Source: Biostraticola tofi (GTDB lineage: Bacteria; Pseudomonadota; Gammaproteobacteria; Enterobacterales; Enterobacteriaceae). Taken from it: DNA of 64,000 nt. The stretch is taken from positions 62,001 through 126,000 of the forward strand of contig NZ_SMCR01000001.1 of the NCBI RefSeq assembly GCF_004343195.1. Direction: 5' to 3'. The translations under genes were made by a program, and so were the position numbers. Each line of letters begins with the position of its first letter. Positions within the stretch are counted from its first letter, which is position 1. The notes below the pieces were generated by a model. That model was not told where the DNA came from. It saw nothing but the letters and a program-made list of their open reading frames with translations, and searched no databases. This document shows positions 51,860 through 61,266 of the stretch, in pieces.

Positions 51860-51905
51860 CGCTGAAGTTATAGAGTGCTCGGCGCATAAAAAACCGGAGA
51901 GTAGC

Positions 51906-52886
51906 ATGCATAAATTCACTAAGGCGCTTGCCGCCATCGGACTGGCTGCGGTTATGTCTCAATCGGCTATGGCGGAAAACCTCAAGCTGGGTTTTCTGGT
52001 CAAGCAGCCGGAAGAGCCCTGGTTCCAGACAGAATGGCGTTTTGCGGACAAGGCCGGCAAGGATTTAGGCTTTGACGTAATCAAGATTGCGGTGCCGGAC
52101 GGCGAAAAAACGCTCAATGCCATTGATAGTCTGGCAGCCAGCGGCGCTAAAGGTTTCGTTATCTGCACACCGGATCCGAAACTGGGGTCTGCCATCATGG
52201 CTAAAGCCCGCAGCTATGATCTGAAAGTCATTGCGGTTGACGATCAGTTTGTTACTGCCAAAGGTCAGCCGATGGACACGGTGCCGCTGGTCATGATGGC
52301 CGCCACTAAAATTGGCGAACGTCAGGGCCAGGAACTGTGGAAAGAAATGAACAAGCGTGGCTGGAAAGTGGAAGAAACCGGCGTAATGGCTATTACCTCC
52401 AACGAGCTGGATACTGCACGCCGCCGGACCTCCGGCTCCATGGATGCGCTTAAGGCCGCCGGTTTCCCGGAAAAGCAAATCTACCAAGTTCCGACCAAAT
52501 CAAATGATATCCCTGGCGCTTTCGATGCCGCCAACTCGATGCTGGTACAGCATTCAGGCGTCAAAAACTGGCTGATTATCGGCATGAATGACAACACCGT
52601 GCTTGGTGGCGTCCGGGCCAGCGAAGGACAGGGATTCAAAGCGCCTAACGTGATAGGCATCGGTATCAACGGTGTCGATGCGGTCAGTGAACTGTCCAAG
52701 TCCAGCGCTACCGGGTTCTATGGTTCACTCTTGCCTAGCCCGGATGTACATGGCTACAAGAGCATCCAGATGCTCAATGAATGGGTGACCAAAGGTGTTG
52801 AACCACCGAAATTCACCGAAGTCACTGACGTAGTGCTTATTACCCGGGACAATTTTAAAGACGAGCTGAATAAAAAAGGCCTGTAA
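51906..52886 (+). CDS. araF: L-arabinose-binding periplasmic protein AraF
   Basis: High-affinity binding protein of the arabinose ABC importer. The 326-residue precursor has a signal peptide ending AMA-E (residue 23) and the mature start [21 protein letters not shown], as in E. coli. [20 protein letters not shown] and [14 protein letters not shown] line the sugar site. The start follows CCGGAGAG. First gene of araFGH. Confidence 0.96.
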   Translation: MHKFTKALAAIGLAAVMSQSAMAENLKLGFLVKQPEEPWFQTEWRFADKAGKDLGFDVIKIAVPDGEKTLNAIDSLAASGAKGFVICTPDPKLGSAIMAKARSYDLKVIAVDDQFVTAKGQPMDTVPLVMMAATKIGERQGQELWKEMNKRGWKVEETGVMAITSNELDTARRRTSGSMDALKAAGFPEKQIYQVPTKSNDIPGAFDAANSMLVQHSGVKNWLIIGMNDNTVLGGVRASEGQGFKAPNVIGIGINGVDAVSELSKSSATGFYGSLLPSPDVHGYKSIQMLNEWVTKGVEPPKFTEVTDVVLITRDNFKDELNKKGL

Positions 52887-52934
52887 TGCGTTTATTAACT
52901 CTCCGTCGCACAGCTACAGCCTGACGGATTTCTT

Positions 52935-52959
52935 CCGGGGCGGCACAGAGCTGCCCCGG
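52935..52959 (+). terminator. Hairpin between araF and araG
   Basis: CCGGGGC and GCCCCGG form a stable stem in the araF-araG gap without a T-run. Such hairpins usually protect binding-protein mRNA or attenuate the downstream ABC genes; read-through into araG is expected. Confidence 0.6.
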
Positions 52960-53019
52960 TCCATGACGCTGTCATTAGTCAAGTGCCCCGGCAACCGGGG
53001 GCCGCGTGAGGATGTGTTC

Positions 53020-54549
53020 ATGTCAGTTAAAACGCCTTATCTGTCGTTTCGAGGTATCAGCAAGACTTTTCCCGGTGTAAAAGCGCTGGACGACATCAGT
53101 TTTGATTGTTACCAAGGGCAAATACACGCCCTGATGGGTGAAAACGGTGCCGGGAAGTCAACATTATTAAAAATACTGAGCGGTAATTATTCACCGACCC
53201 AGGGAGAAATAAGCATCAAAGGGCAGCCCGTCAGTTTTGCCACCACCACCGATGCCCTGGATGCTGGTGTGGCTATCATTTACCAGGAGCTGCACCTGGT
53301 GCCGGAAATGACGGTGGCCGAAAATATCTATCTCGGTCAGCTGCCGCACAAGGGCGGCCTGGTCAGAAATTCGATCCTCAATTATGAAACCACACTGCAG
53401 CTTGAACATCTGGGACTGGATATAGCGCCGGACACCCCGCTGAAATACCTGTCAATTGGCCAATGGCAAATGGTCGAAATAGCCAAGGCGCTGGCACGGA
53501 ATGCCAAGGTTATTGCCTTTGATGAGCCAACCAGCTCACTGTCGGCCAGAGAAATCGAACAATTGTTCCGGGTCATCCGTGAATTACGCGCCGAGGGTCG
53601 GGTCATTCTCTACGTGTCCCACCGCATGGAAGAAATCTTTGCTCTCAGTGATGCCATTACGGTATTCAAAGACGGAAAATATGTGCGCACGTTTACCGAT
53701 ATGTGTGAAGTGGACCATGACCGCCTGGTGCAGGCGATGGTGGGCCGTAATCTAGGGGATATCTATGGCTATGCCCCCCGGCCCCATGGCGACATCCGGC
53801 TGCGGCTTGACCAGGTCAAGGCACCGGGAGTGAAGGAACCGATAAGCCTTGAGGTTCGGGCGGGTGAAATCGTCGGACTGTTCGGGCTGGTGGGAGCCGG
53901 TCGCAGTGAGCTGATGAAAGGGTTATTCGGCGGCACCCGGCTGACTGGCGGCGAACTGCGCCTTGATGGTCAACCGATAACTATCAGCTCGCCGATTGAC
54001 GCCATCCGCGCCGGGCTGATGCTTTGCCCGGAAGATCGCAAGGCTGACGGCATCATCCCGGTGCATTCAGTCCAGGAGAACATCAATATCAGCGCCCGGC
54101 GTAAGACCATTAAAGCCGGTTTTCTTATCAATGAAGGCTGGGAACAGCAGAATGCCCAGCATCATATCGCGGCGCTGAATATCAAAACCCCCAGTGCCCA
54201 TCAGCTCATTATGAATTTGTCCGGCGGCAACCAGCAGAAAGCGATACTGGGGCGCTGGCTTTCTGAAGACATGAAAGTCGTTATGCTGGACGAACCGACA
54301 CGCGGAATCGATGTCGGCGCCAAGCATGAAATCTATCATGTGATTTATGCGCTGGCCAAACGGGGCATTGCCGTATTGTTTGCCTCCAGCGATCTGCCGG
54401 AAGTCCTGGGACTGGCTGATCGCATTGTCGTGATGCGCGAAGGCGCCATCTCCGGTGAACTCAGTCATGATGACGCCACTGAGCAAAAAGCGCTGAGCCT
54501 GGCGATGTTACATACACCCAATACCAGCCCCGCGCATGCGGTTGCCTGA
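53020..54549 (+). CDS. araG: Arabinose ABC importer ATPase AraG
   Basis: The ATPase has two tandem ABC domains. From the ATG at 53020 the product has 509 residues (E. coli 504): Walker [10 protein letters not shown] at 40-48, signature LSIGQWQM and Walker [12 protein letters not shown] in domain 1; domain 2 has the degenerate Walker [10 protein letters not shown] and the signature LSGGNQQKA. An upstream in-frame ATG at 52963 adds 19 residues overlapping the hairpin region and is not preferred. Confidence 0.95.
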   Translation: MSVKTPYLSFRGISKTFPGVKALDDISFDCYQGQIHALMGENGAGKSTLLKILSGNYSPTQGEISIKGQPVSFATTTDALDAGVAIIYQELHLVPEMTVAENIYLGQLPHKGGLVRNSILNYETTLQLEHLGLDIAPDTPLKYLSIGQWQMVEIAKALARNAKVIAFDEPTSSLSAREIEQLFRVIRELRAEGRVILYVSHRMEEIFALSDAITVFKDGKYVRTFTDMCEVDHDRLVQAMVGRNLGDIYGYAPRPHGDIRLRLDQVKAPGVKEPISLEVRAGEIVGLFGLVGAGRSELMKGLFGGTRLTGGELRLDGQPITISSPIDAIRAGLMLCPEDRKADGIIPVHSVQENINISARRKTIKAGFLINEGWEQQNAQHHIAALNIKTPSAHQLIMNLSGGNQQKAILGRWLSEDMKVVMLDEPTRGIDVGAKHEIYHVIYALAKRGIAVLFASSDLPEVLGLADRIVVMREGAISGELSHDDATEQKALSLAMLHTPNTSPAHAVA

Positions 54550-54566
54550 ATGTGAAGGAGTCAACG

Positions 54567-55550
54567 ATGTCAACGGTTAGTTCAGCGTCGCCCAAACGCC
54601 GTAAATCGCAGGGTATCTCCCGTATCTGGGACAATTACGGCATGCTGGTGGTGTTCGCCGTGCTGTTTATCGCCTGTGCCATTTTCGTACCCAACTTCTC
54701 CAGCTTCATCAATATGAAAGGTCTCGGGCTTGCCATCTCAATGTCGGGGATTGTTGCCTGCGGCATGCTGTTTTGTCTGGCCTCCGGTGATTTTGACTTG
54801 TCGGTCGCGTCGGTTATCGCTTGCGCCGGCGTGACCACCGCCGTGGCTATCAATCTGACGGAAAGCCTGTGGCTCGGCGTGCTGGCCGGGCTGTTGATTG
54901 GGGTCGCTTCCGGCCTGGTCAATGGCTTTGTCATTGCACGGCTGAAAATCAACGCGCTTATCACCACACTGGCGACCATGCAGATCGTCCGAGGCCTGGC
55001 TTATATTATTTCCGATGGTAAAGCGGTCGGAATCGAAGACGAACGCTTCTTTGTGCTGGGCTATGCCAATTGGCTTGGCCTGCCGGCGCCAATCTGGATC
55101 ACCATCGCCTGCATGGCAATCTTTGGTTTTCTGCTGAATAAAACCACCTTCGGTCGCAATACTCTGGCTATCGGCGGCAACGAAGAAGCGGCCCGTCTGG
55201 CCGGCGTGCCGGTGGTGCGTACCAAAATCATCATATTTGTGCTGTCCGGTCTGGTCTCGGCGGTTGCCGGTATCATTCTGGCATCTCGTATGACCAGCGG
55301 CCAGCCGATGACCTCACTGGGCTATGAGTTGATTGTGATTTCGGCCTGCGTATTGGGTGGCGTTTCGCTTAAGGGCGGCATTGGCAAGATCTCCTACGTG
55401 ATTGCCGGGGTGCTTATTTTGGGTACGGTGGAAAACGCCATGAACTTGCTGAATATATCCCCTTTTTCCCAGTATGTGGTGCGCGGTGTGATCCTGCTGG
55501 CGGCGGTTATTTTTGACCGCTACAAACAAAAAGCCAAGCGTACCGTTTAA
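54567..55550 (+). CDS. araH: Arabinose ABC importer permease AraH
   Basis: Membrane subunit; 327 residues with about eight to ten helices. The conserved permease loop GGNEEAARLAGVPV and the block VISACVLGGVSLKGGIG are seen. The ATG at 54567 follows AAGGAG; a GTG five codons upstream is less likely. It lies 17 bases after araG. Confidence 0.95.
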   Translation: MSTVSSASPKRRKSQGISRIWDNYGMLVVFAVLFIACAIFVPNFSSFINMKGLGLAISMSGIVACGMLFCLASGDFDLSVASVIACAGVTTAVAINLTESLWLGVLAGLLIGVASGLVNGFVIARLKINALITTLATMQIVRGLAYIISDGKAVGIEDERFFVLGYANWLGLPAPIWITIACMAIFGFLLNKTTFGRNTLAIGGNEEAARLAGVPVVRTKIIIFVLSGLVSAVAGIILASRMTSGQPMTSLGYELIVISACVLGGVSLKGGIGKISYVIAGVLILGTVENAMNLLNISPFSQYVVRGVILLAAVIFDRYKQKAKRTV

Positions 55551-55601
55551 GGGATATCAGGCATAACCTCTAAGGCAAGGGGTTGTCAGGCCACAAGTCA
55601 A

Positions 55602-55620
55602 CGGCGCCACCCGGGCGCCG
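55602..55620 (+). terminator. Hairpin between araH and araC
   Basis: CGGCGCC and GGCGCCG form a 7-bp GC stem followed by CTTGGCTTTTG, with only a short T-run. It may partly terminate araFGH while letting some transcripts reach araC. Confidence 0.5.
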
Positions 55621-55656
55621 CTTGGCTTTTGCCATCAGCGAATAAAGAGAGGTGAT

Positions 55657-56595
55657 ATGTACCATCGCTTAAGTCATGAGACGCAGTCTAACCCGCTGTT
55701 GCCGGGTTATATGTTTAATGCTTATCTGGTTGCCGGCCTTACGCCGATTATCGCCGACGGCCCGCTGGATTTCTTTATCGACAGGCCGGACGGTATGAAA
55801 GGGTATATCCTCAACCTGACGGTGAAAGGTCAGGGCAAAATATTCGAGGGTGACCGTTCATTTGTCTCCAATCCAGGCGATTTACTGCTGTTTCCCCCTA
55901 AATCCGCCCACTATTACGGCCGTTCGCCGGACAGTGATTGCTGGTATCACCGCTGGGTGTATTTCCGGCCGAGAGCCTATTGGACCGACTGGTTGGAATG
56001 GCATAGCAAAATCCATGACGTAGGGCGACTGTCGCTGGGCAGTGAGGCGCTGGTCAAAGAGTTCGACCGACTGCTGGCCACTATCGAGCAGACCCAGCGC
56101 TCTGGCCGACGTTTCAGTGAGGAACTGGGCATGAATCTGCTGGAGCGGCTTATCCTGCGTGCTATGGAGGAAGATCCGCGCAGTCCGGATAAAATCATGG
56201 ATCCGCGTATTATTGAAGCCTGCCAGTTCATTACCGGTAATCTTTCCGGGGAACTGCGTATTGATGAAGTGGCCCGACATGTCTGCCTGTCCCCGTCAAG
56301 GATGGCGCATCTGTTCCGCGAGCAGGTCGGTATCAATATTCTGCGCTGGCGTGAAGACCAGCGCGTCATCAGAGCCAAGCTGTTGCTCCAGACCACTCAG
56401 GAATCGATTGCCAATATCGGACGGGTGGTCGGTTATGATGATCAACTGTATTTCTCACGGGTATTCCGCAAGCGGGTCGGTGTTAGCCCCAGCGATTTTC
56501 GCCGGCGCAGCAGTGAGATAAATTACCCTGGTCGGGCACCGCTTTCGACGGCCAATTGGTCCGGACCCAACGAAAAGGCTATCGGCGGCGGATAA
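55657..56595 (+). CDS. araC: Arabinose operon regulator AraC
   Basis: AraC/XylS-family activator/repressor. The 312-residue product has the arabinose-binding cupin half ([41 protein letters not shown]) and a C-terminal double helix-turn-helix ([48 protein letters not shown]) matching E. coli AraC; it is slightly longer with a C-terminal tail. It lies downstream of araH, 106 bases away, instead of beside araB. Confidence 0.95.
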   Translation: MYHRLSHETQSNPLLPGYMFNAYLVAGLTPIIADGPLDFFIDRPDGMKGYILNLTVKGQGKIFEGDRSFVSNPGDLLLFPPKSAHYYGRSPDSDCWYHRWVYFRPRAYWTDWLEWHSKIHDVGRLSLGSEALVKEFDRLLATIEQTQRSGRRFSEELGMNLLERLILRAMEEDPRSPDKIMDPRIIEACQFITGNLSGELRIDEVARHVCLSPSRMAHLFREQVGINILRWREDQRVIRAKLLLQTTQESIANIGRVVGYDDQLYFSRVFRKRVGVSPSDFRRRSSEINYPGRAPLSTANWSGPNEKAIGGG

Positions 56596-56697
56596 ATTAT
56601 TGCTATGGTTTACGGGTAAAACAGCACCCGTCCCTCCGCCGGTCAGGTGGAGGGCTCTATCCGTGCGGCCCAAAGTCGCCGAGCACGAGGAACCCAG

Positions 56698-57744
56698 ATG
56701 GCTGAACAACTTCGGATTGGTCTCATAGGCTATGGTTTTGCCAGTAAAACCTTTCATGCGCCCTTGATTAACGGGACGCCGGGCATGAGCCTGGATGTCA
56801 TATCGTCACGCGATGCCGCTAAGGTCAGGGCAGACTGGCCGTCTGTGCAGGTCGTCGATAACCCGCAGGCGTTGATTAATCATCCCGATATCGACTTGAT
56901 TGTCATCCCAACGCCAAACGATACCCATTTCCCCCTCGCCAAGCAGGCGCTGCTGGCCGGCAAGCATGTTGTTATCGACAAACCTTTCACCGTAACACTG
57001 TCCCAGGCCCATGAACTCAAACAGTTGGCCGAAAGCGCCGGGCGTCTACTGTCGGTGTTTCACAACCGCCGCTGGGACAGTGATTTCCTCACCCTGAAGG
57101 GCCTTATGGAAGATGGCAACCTGGGCGATATCAGCTATTTTGAATCCCACTTCGACCGGTTTCGTCCCGAAGTCCAGCAACGGTGGCGCGAGCAGGCGGG
57201 GGCAGGGAGCGGCATCTGGTATGATCTTGGTCCGCATCTTATCGACCAGGCCATCACGCTTTTTGGTATGCCGGTTGCCATCAATGCCGATCTGGCGCAA
57301 CTGCGCCCAGGCGGTCAGACCACCGATTATTTCCACGCTACGCTGACCTATCCCAATAAACGCGTTGCCCTGCATGGCACCTTGCTGGCTGCGGCTGAAT
57401 CGCCGCGCTATATTGTGCACGGCGGCAAGGGGAGCTATGTCAAATGGGGGCTCGATCCACAAGAGGATCGGCTTAAAAGCGGATTGCGTCCGCCCGCGGC
57501 TGACTGGGGGCAGGATGACCGCCATGGTGTGCTGACCCACCTCAGCGAAGGTACCCTGATCGCGTCATCGGTGCCAACGCTTCCGGGCAACTATCCGGCT
57601 TATTATGCTGCGATAACCCAGGCCGTTCAGCTAGGCAGCCAGAATCCGGTCACGGCTGAACAGGCCATCAAAGTGATGGAATTGATCGAGCTGGGCATTG
57701 CTTCTTCGGAACAAAAAAAGACCCTGGCAGTGAAAAACGGCTAG
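56698..57744 (+). CDS. ydgJ: Gfo/Idh/MocA-family oxidoreductase YdgJ
   Basis: The 348-residue NAD(P)-dependent oxidoreductase has the Rossmann motif IGLIGYGFASKTFHAP near the N-terminus, HVVIDKPFT in place of the usual EKP block, and the C-terminal GFO_IDH domain with VFHNRRWDSDF and YDLGPHLIDQ. E. coli YdgJ has the same length and lies near add. The substrate is not known. The ATG at 56698 follows CGAGGAAC. Confidence 0.9.
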   Translation: MAEQLRIGLIGYGFASKTFHAPLINGTPGMSLDVISSRDAAKVRADWPSVQVVDNPQALINHPDIDLIVIPTPNDTHFPLAKQALLAGKHVVIDKPFTVTLSQAHELKQLAESAGRLLSVFHNRRWDSDFLTLKGLMEDGNLGDISYFESHFDRFRPEVQQRWREQAGAGSGIWYDLGPHLIDQAITLFGMPVAINADLAQLRPGGQTTDYFHATLTYPNKRVALHGTLLAAAESPRYIVHGGKGSYVKWGLDPQEDRLKSGLRPPAADWGQDDRHGVLTHLSEGTLIASSVPTLPGNYPAYYAAITQAVQLGSQNPVTAEQAIKVMELIELGIASSEQKKTLAVKNG

Positions 57745-57780
57745 CAAGTAAGGACGTTGGCATTATTATCGAAAGCTTTG

Positions 57781-57844
57781 GTCGGTAACTCTGCTGATTG
57801 CCGAAGCGCACAGTCGGTAACTTTGCTGATTACCGAAGCGCACA
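57781..57844. repeat. 32-bp tandem repeat with internal hairpins, two copies
   Basis: Two units at 57781-57812 and 57813-57844 (differences C/T at position 11 and G/A at position 20) begin GTCGGTAACTNTGCTGATT and end CCGAAGCGCACA. Each contains CGGTAA...TTNCCG, so tandem stem-loops form. A third copy starts at 57845 (GTCGCTAAC) but breaks off. Confidence 0.88.
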
Positions 57845-57852
57845 GTCGCTAA

Positions 57853-57880
57853 CCCTCCTGGCCGGCGGCGGTCAGGAGGG
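57853..57880 (+). terminator. GC-rich hairpin after ydgJ
   Basis: CCCTCCTG and CAGGAGGG form a perfect 8-bp stem. There is no T-run, so it may end or stabilise ydgJ mRNA together with the preceding repeats. Confidence 0.5.
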
Positions 57881-57967
57881 CAAGGGAGTGATGTTATTAA
57901 ATGATGTTTTGCAGTATTGGGACGATCGATGAATCGTAAATTGGGCTTCTAGGTTAAGGTCTTTGAC

Positions 57968-58990
57968 ATGTCTTGGTTTCAGCGTCTGCGTATTGATAAA
58001 TTTCTGTTGGTTCTGGTTGTGGTAGTGATCGTAGCGTCATTTTTTCCCTGCCGGGGAATTGTCAAAGTGTTCTTCGAATATCTGACCACCGCCGCCATAG
58101 CGCTGCTGTTTTTTATGCATGGCGCCAAGCTTTCCCGAGAAGCCATTATCGGCGGCATGGGGCACTGGCGGCTACATCTGGTGGTCTTTCTCAGTACTTT
58201 TGCGCTGTTCCCTTTACTGGGCATTGCCATGAAAGTGTTTGTGCCTGCTCTGCTCGAGACGCCGGTCTATCTTGGCTTTCTGTATCTTTGCGCGTTACCT
58301 GCAACCGTGCAGTCCGCTATTGCCTTTACCTCAGTGGCTGGCGGCAACGTAGCGGCAGCCATTTGTAGCGCATCGGCGTCCAGTATCCTGGGGGTATTCC
58401 TTTCGCCAGTGCTGGTTGGCTTGCTGATGCATACCCAGGATGGGGCATCTTCCAACACCCTTCACGCTATCGGTGCGATTATTCTACAGCTGATGGTGCC
58501 GTTTGTTATCGGACACCTGTCCCGACCGCTGATTGGCGCCTGGGTGGCTCGGCATAAAAAACTGATTAATATCACCGATCGATCATCGATATTGCTGGTG
58601 GTCTATACCGCCTTCAGTGCGGCAGTGGTCGAGGGCATTTGGCACCAGATTACCGGTTGGTCGCTGGTCGCTATCCTGGCGTTCTCGCTGGTACTGCTGG
58701 CGATTGTGCTGGTGGTCAATACCTGGACGGCGCGGCTGATGGGCTTCAATACCGCGGACGAAATCACCATTGTTTTCTGCGGGTCCAAAAAGAGCCTGGC
58801 CAATGGTATCCCAATGGCCAACGTACTGTTTCCCTCGGCCGCAGTCGGCGCGATTGTCCTGCCGCTGATGATTTTCCATCAGGTGCAGTTAATGGTCTGT
58901 GCGGTCCTGGCTCAACGTTATGCCCGGCGCATCGCTGCAGAACAAAACGGCAGCAAGGGTAACGACGCAGCATCGCGTCCTTCTGTCTGA
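57968..58990 (+). CDS. Bile acid:sodium symporter family (YfeH-like) transporter
   Basis: The 340-residue product has nine or ten helices and the SBF/YfeH pattern: PATVQSAIAFTSVAGGNVAAAICSASASS (shown here in two parts, PATVQSAIAFTSVAGG and NVAAAICSASASS), FCGSKKSLANGIPMANVLF, and MIFHQVQLMVCAVLA at the C-terminus. This group is close to E. coli YfeH; the substrate is not known. It is not at this location in E. coli and, with the orphan gene that follows, is inserted between ydgJ and add. Upstream lie two tandem stem-loops. Confidence 0.85.
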   Translation: MSWFQRLRIDKFLLVLVVVVIVASFFPCRGIVKVFFEYLTTAAIALLFFMHGAKLSREAIIGGMGHWRLHLVVFLSTFALFPLLGIAMKVFVPALLETPVYLGFLYLCALPATVQSAIAFTSVAGGNVAAAICSASASSILGVFLSPVLVGLLMHTQDGASSNTLHAIGAIILQLMVPFVIGHLSRPLIGAWVARHKKLINITDRSSILLVVYTAFSAAVVEGIWHQITGWSLVAILAFSLVLLAIVLVVNTWTARLMGFNTADEITIVFCGSKKSLANGIPMANVLFPSAAVGAIVLPLMIFHQVQLMVCAVLAQRYARRIAAEQNGSKGNDAASRPSV

Positions 58991-59047
58991 CACCTCTCGA
59001 TAACACGGTACAGGCCTTACCGTGTTATCTACTGTATTTTTGGCTCG

Positions 59048-59794
59048 TCAACTCACCTTTGTTCGCGTATTTTTGACCCATTTTCGTGAAAAATATCTGA
59101 TCAAATAGGTGACCAACTTGGACACGTTAATTTCAGCTAATACAACCAGGCCGTCGCCATGGGTATATCCTGCGTTTTTCTGTAAAAAAAATGCTGTATC
59201 TGAATCCTCTATCAAATCTATCTCTTCTACCACTGCGCCATCGTTGCTCTCATGAACAAACACGCCGTTGACCTCCACTACCGAACGGTCTATTTCGGTT
59301 ATGATTTGTCGATATTTCTCAATATGCGTTGTACTCCCACCGTGTTGATATCCTGGCCAGGCACCATTCTGCAAAAATTTCATGACCAGAGCGTAAGATA
59401 AGGGGTTTATCATATAATATAATAAATAGCATTTTTTCAAATAAACACGCCAGTCGCTAAATAAATAGACTAATATATGACCTTTTATCGCGACTTTCCC
59501 TCTGATTTTATTCAATAAAGCAACTTGATTTCGGAAAATGGCAATATCCAGTTTCTGTATTTTATATGTCTGAAGACATAAGTATCCCGATGGTGTTTTG
59601 GTCTCATCAAAGAAAATGATACATCTCCTGTTATAAGCACCAACAGGAAAAAACTTACTGACAATCTCTTCAGCGGCCAAATTTCTGCTAAACAGCGTCT
59701 TTCTGACAAGTTGTATTTGAGATACCAGTTCAGACGAAGGGGGAGTATTATTCGGGATATTGGTAATGATATAGGTCACTTTTTTTTTACGCAC
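59048..59794 (-). CDS. Orphan AT-rich gene, 248 residues, function unknown
   Basis: I do not recognise this protein. It starts with GTG (MRKKKVTYIITN) directly before an A9 run (59780-59788) and ends KNTRTKVS. The composition is basic and rich in I, Y and K, and the DNA is clearly more AT-rich than its neighbours, suggesting recent transfer. There is no signal peptide; a hydrophobic stretch LLYYMINPLSYALVMKF near residue 125-140 may be buried or membrane-associated. A very distant GNAT-like pattern (strand, then YLCLQTYKI, then a helix after NPLSYALVMKF) is possible but weak. No good Shine-Dalgarno sequence is visible. Confidence 0.6.
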   Translation of the reverse strand: MRKKKVTYIITNIPNNTPPSSELVSQIQLVRKTLFSRNLAAEEIVSKFFPVGAYNRRCIIFFDETKTPSGYLCLQTYKIQKLDIAIFRNQVALLNKIRGKVAIKGHILVYLFSDWRVYLKKCYLLYYMINPLSYALVMKFLQNGAWPGYQHGGSTTHIEKYRQIITEIDRSVVEVNGVFVHESNDGAVVEEIDLIEDSDTAFFLQKNAGYTHGDGLVVLAEINVSKLVTYLIRYFSRKWVKNTRTKVS

Positions 59795-59996
59795 GGGGAT
59801 AACCCACAGTAAGGCTGAGCGATAATTAGCATTTAATTAAATAAAAGATTATTGATTATGAATAGTCTTAACAAGAGTGAATGTGTTCAGTAAGTTATGT
59901 CGGCCGCGGATGATGGGGTAAGATGAAAGCGGAAAACTGGGGTAAATGGAAAATAATCTGCCGGAAGAGCGTCAGACACGTTTTACCCGAAATTTA

Positions 59997-60034
59997 CAAA
60001 AAAAAGGCTGAACAGCGGATATATCCAGCCTTTG
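59997..60034 (-). terminator. Rho-independent terminator of add
   Basis: On the minus strand AAAGGCTG pairs with CAGCCTTT followed by T7, about 25 bases after the add stop. Confidence 0.85.
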
Positions 60035-60056
60035 CGGCACGCCCCGCAGAGAGTCA

Positions 60057-61064
60057 TTAAATGCGTGATTGCGCAATAAGCTGTTGTTTTTCAGTCTCGC
60101 TTAAAAAGGCAATGGCCAGCGCGTTGTGCTGCGCGGTAAGGATATCTTGTCGAGACAGGCCGGCGGCAGGTGCGGCAATGCTAAATTCATAATCCAGATC
60201 AACCCCCTGAACCGCAGGATCATCGGAATTGATGGTCGCCAGTATACCGTGGTCGAGAAAACGCTTTAGCGGGTGGTGGGCCAGGGCAGAGACGGTACTG
60301 GTCTGGATGTTCGAGGTCAGGCAGCTTTCGATGCCGATATGATGGTCACGCAGAAAATCCATCAGCGCCGGATCTTCAATCGCATTGACACCGTGGCCGA
60401 TACGTCTGGCGCCCAGCTCGTTAATCGCCTGCCAGATACTCGCCGCACCTGCCGCTTCACCGGCATGGACGGTAATCTGCAGACCGGCATCGCGGGCCCG
60501 GCTGAAATGGGGCAGGAACAGACTGCCGGGGAATCCAAGCTCATCTCCCGCCAGATCCAGGGCGGTAATGCCATCCCGGCAAGCGAGGAGCGCATCCAAT
60601 TCCTGCTCGCAGGCCTCTTCCCCGAAGGTACGGCTCATGATACCGATAAGACGGATATCGACCGGGAAATCTTTACAGCCTGCTTTGACACCTTCTATCA
60701 CGGCCTCGACCACCGCCTGTGGATGCAACTGATGATTCATCGCCATATAACCGGGTGAAAACCGTAGTTCGGCATAATCAATGCCGATAGCTGCGGCATC
60801 GGCCACATTTTCATAGGCTACCCGGCGACAGGCATCGGCAGACCCCAACACGGCCACCCCCCAATCAAGTTTCTGCAGAAAGCTGACCAGATCGGGCTGT
60901 GACTCAGTCACCTGCACATGGGGAAGTAAAGTCTCAATAGAGTCAGCTGGCAAAGTAAGGTTAAACTCTCTCCCCAAATCCAGAATGGTTTGAGCACGGA
61001 TATTACCATCCAGGTGGCGGTGAAGATCGATAAACGGCAGGTGATGGCGGTAAGCAGTATTCAT
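60057..61064 (-). CDS. add: Adenosine deaminase
   Basis: Deaminates adenosine and deoxyadenosine to inosine forms. The 335-residue product has zinc ligands H15 and H17 in DLHRHLDGN, and the motifs [22 protein letters not shown] and [11 protein letters not shown] with the remaining zinc and catalytic residues. The start follows TTTCCTGATG. Same neighbour ydgA-manA as E. coli, without mal genes. Confidence 0.96.
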   Translation of the reverse strand: MNTAYRHHLPFIDLHRHLDGNIRAQTILDLGREFNLTLPADSIETLLPHVQVTESQPDLVSFLQKLDWGVAVLGSADACRRVAYENVADAAAIGIDYAELRFSPGYMAMNHQLHPQAVVEAVIEGVKAGCKDFPVDIRLIGIMSRTFGEEACEQELDALLACRDGITALDLAGDELGFPGSLFLPHFSRARDAGLQITVHAGEAAGAASIWQAINELGARRIGHGVNAIEDPALMDFLRDHHIGIESCLTSNIQTSTVSALAHHPLKRFLDHGILATINSDDPAVQGVDLDYEFSIAAPAAGLSRQDILTAQHNALAIAFLSETEKQQLIAQSRI

Positions 61065-61266
61065 CAGGAAAGTCTATGTCGCGGAATTTGTCTTTATTAT
61101 AACCTGCCAGCGGCAAAGGGTAAAAACGGTCAGCCAGACGGGCGTTTCATCCTGGTGCGGCAAAAAAATCCCCGCCATGGCGACGGGGACAGTCAGGTGG
61201 GCCGGGTAACAATCAATCCAACCTCTGGCAGTAGCTGGCTTGGCCTGAACACACCCTGGCCACCGA

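Larger units (their letters stand above)
51533..51905. promoter_or_regulatory. araB/araF divergent control region
   Basis: A single 373-base region drives araBA to the left and araFGH(C) to the right. Three CRP-like sites with shared half TGATAACG occur at 51649-51664, 51722-51737 and 51844-51859. CAGCATTTTTGTGATAA (51640-51656) resembles the E. coli araI1 half-site at 11 of 17 positions, and TATGCACA occurs twice, at 51619-51626 and 51694-51701. Operators for AraC are therefore likely but not resolved. Confidence 0.6.
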
